A DNA stretch of 64,000 nucleotides, taken from assembly GCA_000720805.1 (NCBI GenBank), contig JODI01000024.1:1-64000 (forward strand), in the 5' to 3' direction. Source of the DNA: Streptomyces violaceoruber. GTDB lineage: Bacteria > Actinomycetota > Actinomycetes > Streptomycetales > Streptomycetaceae. Of this stretch, positions 18,242 to 27,425 are shown piece after piece. Positions within the stretch are counted from its first letter, which is position 1. Each line of letters begins with the position of its first letter. The translations under genes were made by a program, and so were the position numbers. Below the pieces are notes generated by a model. That model ran no database searches, was not told where the DNA came from, and worked only from the letters and a program-made list of their open reading frames with translations.

Positions 18242-21200
18242 ATGATCAAGGTGGGACTGTTCCGTACCCGACTGGCGGTGTTAACCGCCCTGTTCAGCAT
18301 CCTGACGACACTGATCTGGGCACTTCCCCAGACCGCCACCGCCACCGCCACCACCGAGGCAACCGCCGACACCGCCTCGACGGCCTCGACCGTGCCGACG
18401 CACCCTCTCTGCGCGAGACCCGACAAACCCAACCAGATGGCCTGCTTCGCGGTCGCCCGCGACGATGTCCGGCAGACCGGCAAAGGCTTCCAACCCCTGC
18501 TGGCCCCCGCCGGGTTGGGCCCCGCCGACCTCCAGAGCGCCTACGACCTGCCGTCCGACGTGGCCGGGGCGGGGGTCACGGTGGCCATCGTCGACGCCTA
18601 CGACAACCCGAACGCCGAGGCCGACCTGGCCGTCTACCGCTCCCAGTTCGGCCTGCCGCCCTGCACCACCGCCAACGGCTGCTTCCGCAAGACCGACCAG
18701 CGCGGCGGCACCGAGTACCCACAGCCCGACCAGGGCTGGGCCGGCGAGATAGCCCTCGACCTCGACATGGTCAGCGCCGCCTGCCCGCTCTGTCACATCC
18801 TGCTGGTCGAGGCCGACGAGCCGTCCATCGAAGGCCTCGGCGAGGCGGAGAACACGGCGGTCGCGCTCGGCGCCGCGTACGTCTCCAACAGCTGGGGCGG
18901 GAGCGAGAGCGCGTTCGGCGACCTGCCCGGTGACGACTACTACAAGCACCCGGGCGTGGCGATCACCTTCAGCACCGGCGACAACGGCTACGGCAACAGC
19001 TACCCGGCCACACTGCCGTACGTCACGGCGGTCGGCGGGACCTCGCTGAGCCGGGACAGCGGGACACCGCGAGGCTGGAACGAGTCCGCGTGGGCCGGGG
19101 CGGGCAGCGGCTGCTCGGCCTACTCCCCCAAGCCGTCCTTCCAGACCGACCGGGGCTGCGCCAACCGCGCCAACGCGGACGTGTCGGCCGTCGCCGACCC
19201 CGCGACCGGCGTCACCGTCTACAACACCTACGAGGACCGCGGCTGGGGCGTCTACGGCGGTACCAGCGCGTCCGCCCCGATCATCGCCGCCACCTACGCG
19301 CTCGCCGGAAAGCCGGGCGCGAAGACCTACCCCAACGCCTACCCGTACGCCCACACAGTCGCGCCGAACGGCGCGCTGAACGACGTGACCAGCGGCACCA
19401 ACGGCACCTGCGCCACCGCCTATCTGTGCACCGCCGGCCCCGGCTGGGACGGCCCCACCGGCCTCGGCACCCCGAACGGCACCGTCGCCTTCACCACCGG
19501 CCCGTACGGCAGGTTGACCGGCAAGGTCACCGACCCGTCCGCCGGCGGCCCGGTGGCCGGGGCGCGGGTCACAGCCGGCGCGAACGCCACGACGACCGGC
19601 GCCGACGGCACGTACGACATGACGCTCCCGGCGGGCACGTACGACGTGGCGGCCGCCAAGTTCGGCTACGGGAGCACCACTCCGGCCGCTGTCGAGGTCG
19701 GCGACGACGCGACCGTGGCCCGGGACTTCACCCTCACCGCCCAGCCCCTGGTCACCGTCAGCGGGCGGATCCAGGACGGCTCCGGGCACGGCTGGCCGCT
19801 CTCCGCGGGCATCCAGGTCACCAACGAGCCCTCCACCCGGACGTACACCGACCCGGCGACCGGCCGCTACACCCTCGAACTGCCCGCCAACAGCACCTAC
19901 ACCCTGCAGGTCGACCCGGTCTACACCGGTTACCAGGTCACGACGGCCGACCTGACGGTGGGCGCCAAGGCCGGCCGCAAGGACTTCGGCATCCCGGTCG
20001 ACGCCGCCGCCTGCGTGGCGCCCGGCTACAAGCAGACGTTCAGCGAGGCCACCGAGACCTTCGACGGCACGCAGGCGCCCGCCGGGTGGAGCGTCACCGG
20101 CAGCGGCCACACCTGGCGCTTCGACGACCCGGCCGGGCGCGGCAACCTCACCGGCGGGTCGGGCGACTTCGCCATCGCCGACAGCGGCTACACCGGCGAC
20201 CGGCAGAACACCTCCCTCCTCTCTCCGGTCCTCGACCTGACCGGCTACGACACGCCCGCGGTCCGATTCGGCACCTTCTACAAGCCGTTCGACGACGACT
20301 CCAAGGCCGACGTCGACCTCAGCGTCGACGGCGGCACGACCTGGTCCACGGTCTGGCACCGCGACACCGACTCCGCGGGCCCCGGGACGCAGAGCATCGC
20401 CCTCCCGGACGCGGCGGGGAAGTCCGCCGTCCAGGTGCGGTTCCGCTACAACGGCGACTACGCCTACTACTGGCAGGTCGACGACGTCGCCTTCGGCGGC
20501 ATGACCTGCAAGCCGGTGCCGGGCGGGCTGCTGTACGGGACGGTGACGGACCGCAACACCGGCCGGCAGCTGAGCGGTGCGACGGTGAGCGGCAAGACCG
20601 GCGCCAAGGCGACCACGGCGGGCGACGGTTCGTACGTACGCTTCGCGCCGCGGACGGGCCGTCAGCAGGTCGCGTTCAGCGCCGAGCACTACACCACGGC
20701 AACGAAGAAGGTGAACGTCAAGGCCGACCACGCCACCCGCCTCGACGCGGTGCTGCTCGCCGGACAGCTGGCGATCAGCCCGGCGGCGGTCGACAAGACC
20801 GTACGCAAGGGGAAAACCACCACCGCCCAGGTCACCCTGCGCAACACCGGCTCGGCCCCGCTCACCGTCAGCCTCACCGAGCGGTCCGGGGACATCCCGA
20901 CGGCGACGACGGCCCGCGCGGCAGCTCCGCAGTACGTTCCCGGTGACTTCACCCCCGACCGGCTGACGAAGACGAAGCCGAAGACCACGTCCACGTCCAC
21001 GGACGTGACCCCCGCCGCCTCGGCCTGGACCTCCCTCGCCGACTACCCCACCCCCGTCATCGACAACGCCGTCGCCACCGGCCCGGACGGCCGCGTCTAC
21101 TCGGTCGGCGGCACCGACGGCACCTCCGTCCTGTCCGGCGGCTACGTCTACGACCCCGTCACCGCCGCCTGGACGGCGATCCCCGGCGGCCATCCCACCC

Positions 21201-22090
21201 CCCGCGAGTCACCCCAGTCCGCCTTCCTGAACGGCAAGTTGTACGTCACCGGCGGCTGGACAGCGGACGGCGACACCGTGACCACCACCGAGGTCTACGA
21301 CCCGCAGCACCGCACCTGGTCCACCGCCGCCCCGGTACCCGCCGGGTACGCGGCAGCGGCTTCCGCCACACTCGACGGCAAGTGGTACCTGGTCGGCGGC
21401 TGCGGCCAGGGATACTGCACTGGCGCCACCGCAGTGCAGGTCTACGACCCGGCCACCGACACCTGGGCCGCCACCACCCCCTACCCCGAGGCCATCTCCT
21501 GGCTCGGCTGCGGCGCCGTCTCGGGCACCCTGTACTGCGCGGGCGGCACCACCGTGGTGGAGGGTACGCGGCACGGCTACGCCTACGACCCGGCCACCGC
21601 CGCCTGGACTCCGATCACCGACCTTCCCATCGACCTGTGGGCCTCGGCCGCCACCACCGCCGACGGCCGCATCCTCCTCTCCGGCGGGGTCAGCAACCTG
21701 CTCGGCGTCGTCACCAGCGCCGGCTACGCCTACGACCCGGCCGCCCGCACCTGGACGGCCCTGCCCGCCGCCGCCACGCCGCTCTACCGGGCCGGTGGCG
21801 CCTGCGGGTTCTACCGGGTCGGCGGTGCGCCGAGCGTCTTCGACGCCCGTGCGAATGTCGAGCAGTTGCCGGGCCTTGACAGCTGCGTCCCGGCAGCCGA
21901 CGTCCGCTGGCTCTCCACTACGTCCACCACCCATACGCTCGCCCCCGGCCAGCGCCTGACCGTCACCGTCCGGCTGGACGCGGGCGCGACGGCGGTGGAC
22001 GTGGCCGGGACCTACACGGCCGCGCTCGCAGTCAGCACGGACACGCCGTACACGTACCCAGTGGTGCCGGTGCGGATGACCGTGCGCTGA
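18242..22090 (+). CDS. secreted S53 (sedolisin-family) peptidase with carboxypeptidase-regulatory-like and kelch domains
   Basis: A 1282-residue exported protein. A signal peptide covers about 1-36. An S53 catalytic domain follows at about 95-420 with the Ser-carboxyl triad Glu169, Asp173 (GEIALDLD) and Ser342 (GGTSASAP), the oxyanion Asp247 (STGDNG), and the closing GWDGPTGLGTPNG. Next come two or three CarboxypepD_reg-like beta domains (about 424-580 and 755-840), a jelly-roll-like domain (about 590-750), and kelch-type repeats (about 910-1215, with WTSLADYPTPVIDNAVA and YDPVTAAWTAIPGG), then an Ig-like tail. There is no room for the usual ~200-residue propeptide. GGGAGG lies 8 nt before the ATG. 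It is the largest island gene and is probably monocistronic. Confidence 0.85.
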   Translation: MIKVGLFRTRLAVLTALFSILTTLIWALPQTATATATTEATADTASTASTVPTHPLCARPDKPNQMACFAVARDDVRQTGKGFQPLLAPAGLGPADLQSAYDLPSDVAGAGVTVAIVDAYDNPNAEADLAVYRSQFGLPPCTTANGCFRKTDQRGGTEYPQPDQGWAGEIALDLDMVSAACPLCHILLVEADEPSIEGLGEAENTAVALGAAYVSNSWGGSESAFGDLPGDDYYKHPGVAITFSTGDNGYGNSYPATLPYVTAVGGTSLSRDSGTPRGWNESAWAGAGSGCSAYSPKPSFQTDRGCANRANADVSAVADPATGVTVYNTYEDRGWGVYGGTSASAPIIAATYALAGKPGAKTYPNAYPYAHTVAPNGALNDVTSGTNGTCATAYLCTAGPGWDGPTGLGTPNGTVAFTTGPYGRLTGKVTDPSAGGPVAGARVTAGANATTTGADGTYDMTLPAGTYDVAAAKFGYGSTTPAAVEVGDDATVARDFTLTAQPLVTVSGRIQDGSGHGWPLSAGIQVTNEPSTRTYTDPATGRYTLELPANSTYTLQVDPVYTGYQVTTADLTVGAKAGRKDFGIPVDAAACVAPGYKQTFSEATETFDGTQAPAGWSVTGSGHTWRFDDPAGRGNLTGGSGDFAIADSGYTGDRQNTSLLSPVLDLTGYDTPAVRFGTFYKPFDDDSKADVDLSVDGGTTWSTVWHRDTDSAGPGTQSIALPDAAGKSAVQVRFRYNGDYAYYWQVDDVAFGGMTCKPVPGGLLYGTVTDRNTGRQLSGATVSGKTGAKATTAGDGSYVRFAPRTGRQQVAFSAEHYTTATKKVNVKADHATRLDAVLLAGQLAISPAAVDKTVRKGKTTTAQVTLRNTGSAPLTVSLTERSGDIPTATTARAAAPQYVPGDFTPDRLTKTKPKTTSTSTDVTPAASAWTSLADYPTPVIDNAVATGPDGRVYSVGGTDGTSVLSGGYVYDPVTAAWTAIPGGHPTPRESPQSAFLNGKLYVTGGWTADGDTVTTTEVYDPQHRTWSTAAPVPAGYAAAASATLDGKWYLVGGCGQGYCTGATAVQVYDPATDTWAATTPYPEAISWLGCGAVSGTLYCAGGTTVVEGTRHGYAYDPATAAWTPITDLPIDLWASAATTADGRILLSGGVSNLLGVVTSAGYAYDPAARTWTALPAAATPLYRAGGACGFYRVGGAPSVFDARANVEQLPGLDSCVPAADVRWLSTTSTTHTLAPGQRLTVTVRLDAGATAVDVAGTYTAALAVSTDTPYTYPVVPVRMTVR

Positions 22091-22146
22091 CAAAACGCCA
22101 TCCGCGACAATCGTCGGGCCGTTCTCCGCCGCCCCCTCGCGCCGCA

Positions 22147-22270
22147 TCAGTCGCGAGGGGGCCTCCTCGTGGTGGGGGCGAGCCCGGCGTGGGAGGCGAG
22201 GTGAGCGGCGGTGGGGAAGCCGGTGCCGTCGTCGACGGTGACCCGCAGGACTGCGGCGGCCCCGACGCCG
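22147..22270 (-). pseudogene. IS110-family transposase C-terminal remnant
   Basis: About 38 residues, VTVDDGTGFPTAAHLASHAGLAPTT, match the C-terminal helix-hairpin region of IS110 transposases. The rest of the transposase and both element ends are missing. Confidence 0.55.
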
Positions 22271-22522
22271 AATGGGCTCTCTCCTGGCCGTCGCCCTGCG
22301 CTCCGCCTCCAGCGCGAACTGGCCTTGGACGTCCCCGCCAGGATGGTGTGGGCCTGCCCGACGGCTTGCGCGCTCGCCCGCTGTCTCCTGGGCCTGTCTG
22401 CGTCCCGGGCGGGGCGGGCCGACGCTCCGTGCGTGCGGGAGCGATCCTGCCGTCGCCTGGTCGGCCGCAGGCTGCTGACAGCCTCCGCCCGCCCGTTCGA
22501 CCAGCCGGGAGGTGACCGCCGC

Positions 22523-22800
22523 ATGCCGTCGTCTTCCGCCCCGGTCCGCGCGCCCGGCGTCTGGGACGTGATCGTCGTCGGGGCAGGCCGGGCCGGCGCC
22601 GCCGCCGGTGTCGCCGCCGAGGACGGCTGCCACGCTGCCGCTCGAGCGCGCCGCCGTCCGCCGCTGCAAGACCTGCGGAGGGGGTCTCGGCGGAGCCTCT
22701 CTCTCCGCCCTGCCTCCTGGCCTCCCCTCGAGGTCTTCGACACGGCCGGGCTGTTCACGTTTCACGCTGGGCGCCACAGAGAACGCACCCCGCGTCTCGA
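22523..22800 (+). pseudogene. geranylgeranyl-reductase-like FAD oxidoreductase remnant
   Basis: Begins with a dinucleotide-binding motif, WDVIVVGAGRAGAAAGVAAED, in one frame. It continues in a second frame with LERAAVRRCKTCGGGLGGAS and returns to the first with EVFDTAGLFTFHAGRHRERT. That series follows the N terminus of geranylgeranyl reductase-family flavoproteins through at least two frameshifts. Only the first quarter of the gene is present. From about 22800 to 23094 I see nothing recognisable. Confidence 0.6.
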
Positions 22801-23094
22801 GTGCTCCGACCTGTGTCGTGGTCTGCCGCGCGGGCTGTCCGCCCCGGGAGGGCCAGGGCAATACAGGAATCTGATGCCCGTACTCACAGCAACACTCCAC
22901 GGTTCCCGCGAAAGGCCCTCAGCACCAAGCTGACCTACGAGCTGCACAGCATCACAGTGACAACGGTTTCAACCGGAATGAACAGCTCCGATCAGGATCT
23001 CGACTGCATCTTCGTACCGGCAGGGCACACAAGGAGCACCCCAGCGTGCCGAGGACATTTACCACGCCCCCGGCGCGCACCGAAGGTGCGCTGG

Positions 23095-23345
23095 GTTGCT
23101 GACCTGCGGTGACGTTCTTTTTTGGGTGCCGGGGCGTCAACTTTTCCTGGACGGACCGGATCCGCTGCTCGTGGGTTTGGGGTCACTTTGGTCTGCGTCG
23201 GCTGACGTTCTTCTGACCTGCACGTATGCGCGCGCGGACGCTGGCTGGTGAGACGTGTTCTGGTCGGCTCTGCTGCGACAGGGCAATGAATTGCGGCCAT
23301 CCTGAGGCCGACGGTACTGGGGAAGTGTGTCGATGGCGGCGGGAC
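23095..23345 (+). repeat. noncoding repeat S, copy 2
   Basis: Second copy of the repeat that follows the tRNA at 17311, in the same orientation. It lacks the tRNA fragment. Its presence in mid-island suggests a second insertion boundary or a duplication. Confidence 0.75.
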
Positions 23346-23571
23346 CAACCGTCGGGCGGCTCACTGCGAGCCGTCCGATCTCCGCCAGCCGTCGGTTCTC
23401 CGCGCGCCACGAACCAAGGGTTGTCTCACGCTCTGGATCCGGGGGCGCGTTACCGCCTAAGAGGCCATCTCATTTGGGTCGGCGACGTACGCCGCACGCC
23501 CGGTCGATAGGGTGTGCGCTCGTCGATGATCGACTGTGCGCGGCCGCGAGCCGTTGGGGGAGGGGTTGGTT

Positions 23572-25311
23572 GTGGGCAGGATGCCCAGCGTATTCACGCT
23601 GCCCAGGATGCTGCGGCACTTGGCGGCCACAGCCGACGGATTGCCGCCGGATGGGGCGGTGGAAGTGGACGCTCCGGATGCCGGTCTGCGGGCGGCGCTG
23701 TCCGAGGCGCGGTCGGGAGTCTGGGAGCCGGCGGCGGAGTTGCTGGCGCGGACGCGCGTCGACCGGGACTGGGAACGACGCGGCCAGTACAGCACGGGTC
23801 TCGCCGAACTCGCTCTGCATCACACCGGATGGTTCGACGAGTGGCGGCGCGTGCGAACCGGCGACCCCGATGTCGCCTTGGTCGCCGCCGAGTTGGAGAT
23901 CGACCGCGCCTGGGAGATCCGTACCGCCGCGCGTGCCCGGCACGTGTCGCGGGAGCAGTTCCAGGCGTTCCACACGGTCCTGCGCGACGCGATACCGGTC
24001 CTGCGTACGGCCGCCGACCTCAACCCCGGAGATCCCGTTCCCTGGCGGGTGCTCATCGCTCACGCCATGGGACTCGGCGCTCCGCGCGACGTGTTCGACG
24101 AGTACCTGGCTCGGGGCCGCGCGGCGGATCCGCATCACATGGGACTGCACGCCCGCGCGGTGCAGTACCTGGCGCAGAAGTGGTACGGCTCGCACACGGA
24201 GATGTTCGCGTTCGCCGAGTCGGCCGCCGCCGCGGCCCCTGAGGGGTCACCGCTGCGCGGTCTGCCACTGCACGCGGTCACCGAATACGCGCTGGAGCAC
24301 AAGGCAGGGATCGGGAAGGGGCCGGTGGCCTGGTCCCGGATCGAGGGGCTCGTCGAGGCAGGACTGGAACTGTCGGCGAGGTTCGAGCCGGGGGACCGGC
24401 GGGCGGCGGACTTCCGCAATCACCTCGCACTCGCACTGATCCGCTCCGACCGGGAGGCCGAGGCACTGGAGGTCTTCCGGCTCATCGGTACCGACGCGCG
24501 CACGTTCCCCTGGGCCTACATGGGCGATCCCCGGGAGACGTTCCTGCTGATGCGCCAGGGAGTACGCGCCCATGTCGCCCGCCGGACACCGTACTTCGGC
24601 GGCTCACTGCCCGCGCCAGCCACGGACGGCCCGGCGGGACCCACGGACCCGTCGACCGCCACAGCGCCTCCCGCCGCTGCTCCGGCCGTCGCGCACGCCG
24701 GTGCGCCGCTGCGTGAGGTCCGCGAGGCTGTTCTGATCACCGGCACCACCATGCGTCTCGCGCCGGCGCCCGGCGGCGGCACGTTCGTCGAGACGGCACC
24801 CTCGGCCGACCCGCCGGGCCGGCGCAAGGGCATGCGTACGACGCTGCTCGGGGAAGGGGCACTGCCCCGCCTGGCTGCCACGTTCAGCCGGGGCGAGAAA
24901 TGGCCGGTCCTGGTCGCGGCCAAGGAGGGAGCCGACTACACGCTCCAGCTCTACCGTGACGGCCGTCTGGTGGCCGCCCACGTGTGGTGGGAGGACCCCG
25001 CTGAGATGCCGACGCAACAGGAAGCGGCGGAGCGGGCAACCGCGCTGACGGCGGCTTACGGGAAGACGGACCACCGGCCCCTGGCCGCCGCGTTGCGCGG
25101 CACCGGTGATCCACGGCACCACCTCGACGAGGCCTTCGCCGCGCTGGGGCTGCCGACCGTCCCCGCCGGCTTCGGGCACCGACCGGAGCCCTTGGCCGAG
25201 GCTCGGGGGGCGCAGCTGGTGGAGCGACGGTCCTTCCTGCGCGCCATCAAGGAGTCGCTGTCATCGGAGAGCGACCGCACCTCCGGTGGAGAACTGCCGC
25301 CCTTGTCCTGA
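23572..25311 (+). CDS. alpha-helical repeat protein, DUF4034-like, function unknown
   Basis: A soluble protein of about 579 residues. The first 350 residues are helical and TPR-like (HTVLRDAIPVLRTAADLNPGDPVPWRVL, ARAVQYLAQKWYGSHTEMF), resembling DUF4034 proteins of Streptomyces. A Pro/Ala-rich linker (about 365-400) leads to a C-terminal domain (about 400-590) with VLVAAKEGADYTLQLYRDG. There is no signal peptide or membrane helix. The GTG at 23572 has GGGGGAGGGG 7 nt upstream and is preferred to the ATG at 23536. It is flanked by repeat S and by an inverted repeat at 25391; no operon partner. Confidence 0.6.
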   Translation: MGRMPSVFTLPRMLRHLAATADGLPPDGAVEVDAPDAGLRAALSEARSGVWEPAAELLARTRVDRDWERRGQYSTGLAELALHHTGWFDEWRRVRTGDPDVALVAAELEIDRAWEIRTAARARHVSREQFQAFHTVLRDAIPVLRTAADLNPGDPVPWRVLIAHAMGLGAPRDVFDEYLARGRAADPHHMGLHARAVQYLAQKWYGSHTEMFAFAESAAAAAPEGSPLRGLPLHAVTEYALEHKAGIGKGPVAWSRIEGLVEAGLELSARFEPGDRRAADFRNHLALALIRSDREAEALEVFRLIGTDARTFPWAYMGDPRETFLLMRQGVRAHVARRTPYFGGSLPAPATDGPAGPTDPSTATAPPAAAPAVAHAGAPLREVREAVLITGTTMRLAPAPGGGTFVETAPSADPPGRRKGMRTTLLGEGALPRLAATFSRGEKWPVLVAAKEGADYTLQLYRDGRLVAAHVWWEDPAEMPTQQEAAERATALTAAYGKTDHRPLAAALRGTGDPRHHLDEAFAALGLPTVPAGFGHRPEPLAEARGAQLVERRSFLRAIKESLSSESDRTSGGELPPLS

Positions 25312-25390
25312 GCCGGTAGGCACCGTCGAAGGTGCAAGGCGTGACGTCCGTGGCTTTATCGAGTAGTGGCTCTGGCTCGCTTTCCGGATG

Positions 25391-25432
25391 CTGTTGGTGA
25401 TCTTCACTCGGTGGGGTGTAGATCACCAACAG
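25391..25432. repeat. 13-bp perfect inverted repeat
   Basis: CTGTTGGTGATCT (25391-25403) is mirrored by AGATCACCAACAG (25420-25432) around a 16-nt loop. It lies 80 bp past the helical repeat gene. It may be a terminator hairpin, an operator or an element end; there is no T-tract. Confidence 0.6.
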
Positions 25433-25608
25433 TCCGAACGACGGCGGCAACTGCCGCCAGGTGCAGCCCGAAGTGGCCACGAAGATGATCGCCGCCAGGA
25501 CCTCACGGTCTCCGTACCGTCGACGGCCACTACAGCGAGCTTGAGGCGGACGTTCTCCGGCTGGTCGTCGGAGCCACCGAGGGTGCGGTTCGTGCCTTCG
25601 GCGAGGAG

Positions 25609-26022
25609 ATGGTCACTCGCCTGGTGCAGCCGGAGCTGCTCAGCAGTGCGGCCGAGGACGAACTCACCGAAGCGGCCCGGACGGCGCTGACCACCGCCTG
25701 CGCGAACGTCCTGACGATCAGCGCCGCCGAGCTGCACGACAAGCTTGCGACGATCTACGACGGCATCTTGGTCGATGATGATCTGGATCCCGGAGTCCTC
25801 ACCGCCATCACCGCGTTGGCGCACTGGAAGAGCTACCTGGAGCAGAACCGGCGCGGAGAGGTCTACGAACTCGCCATCCGTTCCATCGAGGACATCGACC
25901 ACGAGGTCTCCGCCAACCTCGACGACATCCTCGCCACACCGGAGATGGCCGCCGAGTACGAGCGCATCCGCCGGCTGCTGGACCCCGGTGCAGGGCGGGA
26001 ACCCGGGACCCACTGCAGGTAG
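25609..26022 (+). CDS. small unrecognised protein, probably 5'-truncated
   Basis: 137 residues from ATG 25609, acidic and helical (EDELTEAARTALTTACANVL, YERIRRLLDPG). The open frame with coding-like codon use extends upstream to about 25489 (LEADVLRLVVGATEGAVRAF) without a start codon, then meets a TGA, which suggests loss of the true 5' end. No family recognised. Confidence 0.45.
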   Translation: MVTRLVQPELLSSAAEDELTEAARTALTTACANVLTISAAELHDKLATIYDGILVDDDLDPGVLTAITALAHWKSYLEQNRRGEVYELAIRSIEDIDHEVSANLDDILATPEMAAEYERIRRLLDPGAGREPGTHCR

Positions 26023-26092
26023 CCGCGCGCTCACCACAGAGATGCGCGCTGCCCGGCGGCGTGCCCGTCGCTGTGCAGTCCCCGGCCCGTAT

Positions 26093-26467
26093 CAGCCCGC
26101 TCTCGTAGGCGAAGATCACCGCGTGGATGGGGTCGCGGAGGCCGAGTTCGGTCAGGGTGCGGCCAAGGTGGGTCTTGACGGTGGTCTCCCCGACGAAGAG
26201 GCGCTCGGCGATCTCGCCGTTGGTCAGCCCCCGGGCAACCAGGGCGAGGACCTCCCGTTGCCGGTCGGTGAGCGCGGCCAGGCGGCTGCGTTGGGCGGGC
26301 GCGGATGTGTGGATTGCAACACGAAGCGTTCGACCAGGCGCCGGGTGAGCGAGAGCGTCACCATGACCTCGTCCCGCGGCACCGCGGACGGTGACGAGGA
26401 TCTCCTCGGCGGGATCCTTGACGAGGAAGCCGTTCGCGCCGGACCAGCACTCCGCGGCCGATGGCAA
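26093..26467 (-). pseudogene. NarL/LuxR-type response regulator remnant
   Basis: The C-terminal HTH (LTDRQREVLALVARGLTNGE, VKTHLGRTLTELGLRDPIHA) closely resembles that of the intact regulator at 28673-29347. Before it, GANGFLVKDPAEEIL continues a receiver domain, but the joining segment has moved to another frame (RDEVMVTLSLTRRLVERFVL). The receiver N-terminal half is absent. It is a dead paralog of the downstream two-component system. Confidence 0.75.
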
Positions 26468-26724
26468 GGCCGTCGCGGCGGAGCGACGCGACGACGGCGT
26501 TCAGGTGTGCGAAGCGAGGCAGCAGCCAGTCGAGCTGGTCTGTCCGCACTGCCCCGGCAGGTCGTGCGATGGCGGCATCGCCCGACCGCGGCGATCTGGC
26601 TCAGAAGCTGCCGGCGTACAAGATCGAGAACAACGAGACCGCCACGCTCTACCGAGGGACCTATGAAGCGAACACGACCATGCTGACGACCCCTCATGTC
26701 CGCATGACGAGGCCATCGCCGTCG

Positions 26725-27294
26725 TCACGAGCATGCGTGGCCGGCCCGGTAGACGAAGGCGGGGGGCAGGTTGTGCCAGACCACTTGGCCACGCTCCAAC
26801 TCTGTGAAGCGGTCGCGGAGTTCGTCGTTGACCCGACGGGCGGGCGGCGTCCACGCGGCGTGGAGGTAGGCGAACGTCGTGAACCGGCCGCCGGGCGCCA
26901 GGACCTGGGTGACGGCGTCGAGAGTCCGGTGCCGTTGACGGGCCGGCATGACCGTCCACGGCAGCCCGGAGACCACCGCGTCCACCGGACCTCCCGCCAC
27001 CGACGCCAGGTCGGCCGCCGCGCCGTGCACCACGGTGAGCCGGTCGTCGCCGTGGGCGGCTGCCAGGCGCGCCGCGAGGCGGGCGTTGAGTTCGACGGCA
27101 ACGAGTCGGGCGTGGGGTGGTATCAAGCGGAGGATCTCCGCGGTGAACGCGCCGGTGCCGGGGCCGAGTTCGACGACGAGCCGGGCGTCCTGCAGTCCGA
27201 TGCGGTGGGTCATGGCCCGGGCCAGCCGCTGCGAACTCGCCGCCACCGCACCGGTCATGAGAGGGCGTCTGAGGAATTGCGTGGTGATCGACAC
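26725..27294 (-). CDS. SAM-dependent methyltransferase, PmtA-like
   Basis: 189 residues with SAM motif I VVELGPGTGAFTAEIL, followed by ARLVAVELNARLAARLA and DAVVSGLPWTVMPARQRHR. The N-terminal FLRRPLMTGAVAASSQRLARAM is typical of phospholipid N-methyltransferase (PmtA) and rRNA-dimethylase-like short proteins. It probably methylates a lipid amine or small molecule; the substrate is unproven. The start is a GTG at 27294. It is divergent from the sensor kinase, 131 bp away, so the two may share a control region. Confidence 0.75.
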   Translation of the reverse strand: MSITTQFLRRPLMTGAVAASSQRLARAMTHRIGLQDARLVVELGPGTGAFTAEILRLIPPHARLVAVELNARLAARLAAAHGDDRLTVVHGAAADLASVAGGPVDAVVSGLPWTVMPARQRHRTLDAVTQVLAPGGRFTTFAYLHAAWTPPARRVNDELRDRFTELERGQVVWHNLPPAFVYRAGHACS

Positions 27295-27425
27295 ACCGGT
27301 GATGCTCGGCGTGCGGTTCGTGGCCGCACGTCGTATTCCCGGCCGGGCGGGTAGTCCTGAAGGAGGACGGTCCGGCGGCCTGCGGGACGACGCGCGGCCG
27401 TCCCCGGCCGCCTTAGCGTGAGCAG

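Noticed and set aside
18281..21193. A 970-residue minus-strand open frame opposite the S53-kelch gene
   Set aside because: Gly/Val/Arg-rich product without motifs; the plus strand shows catalytic residues and a signal peptide.
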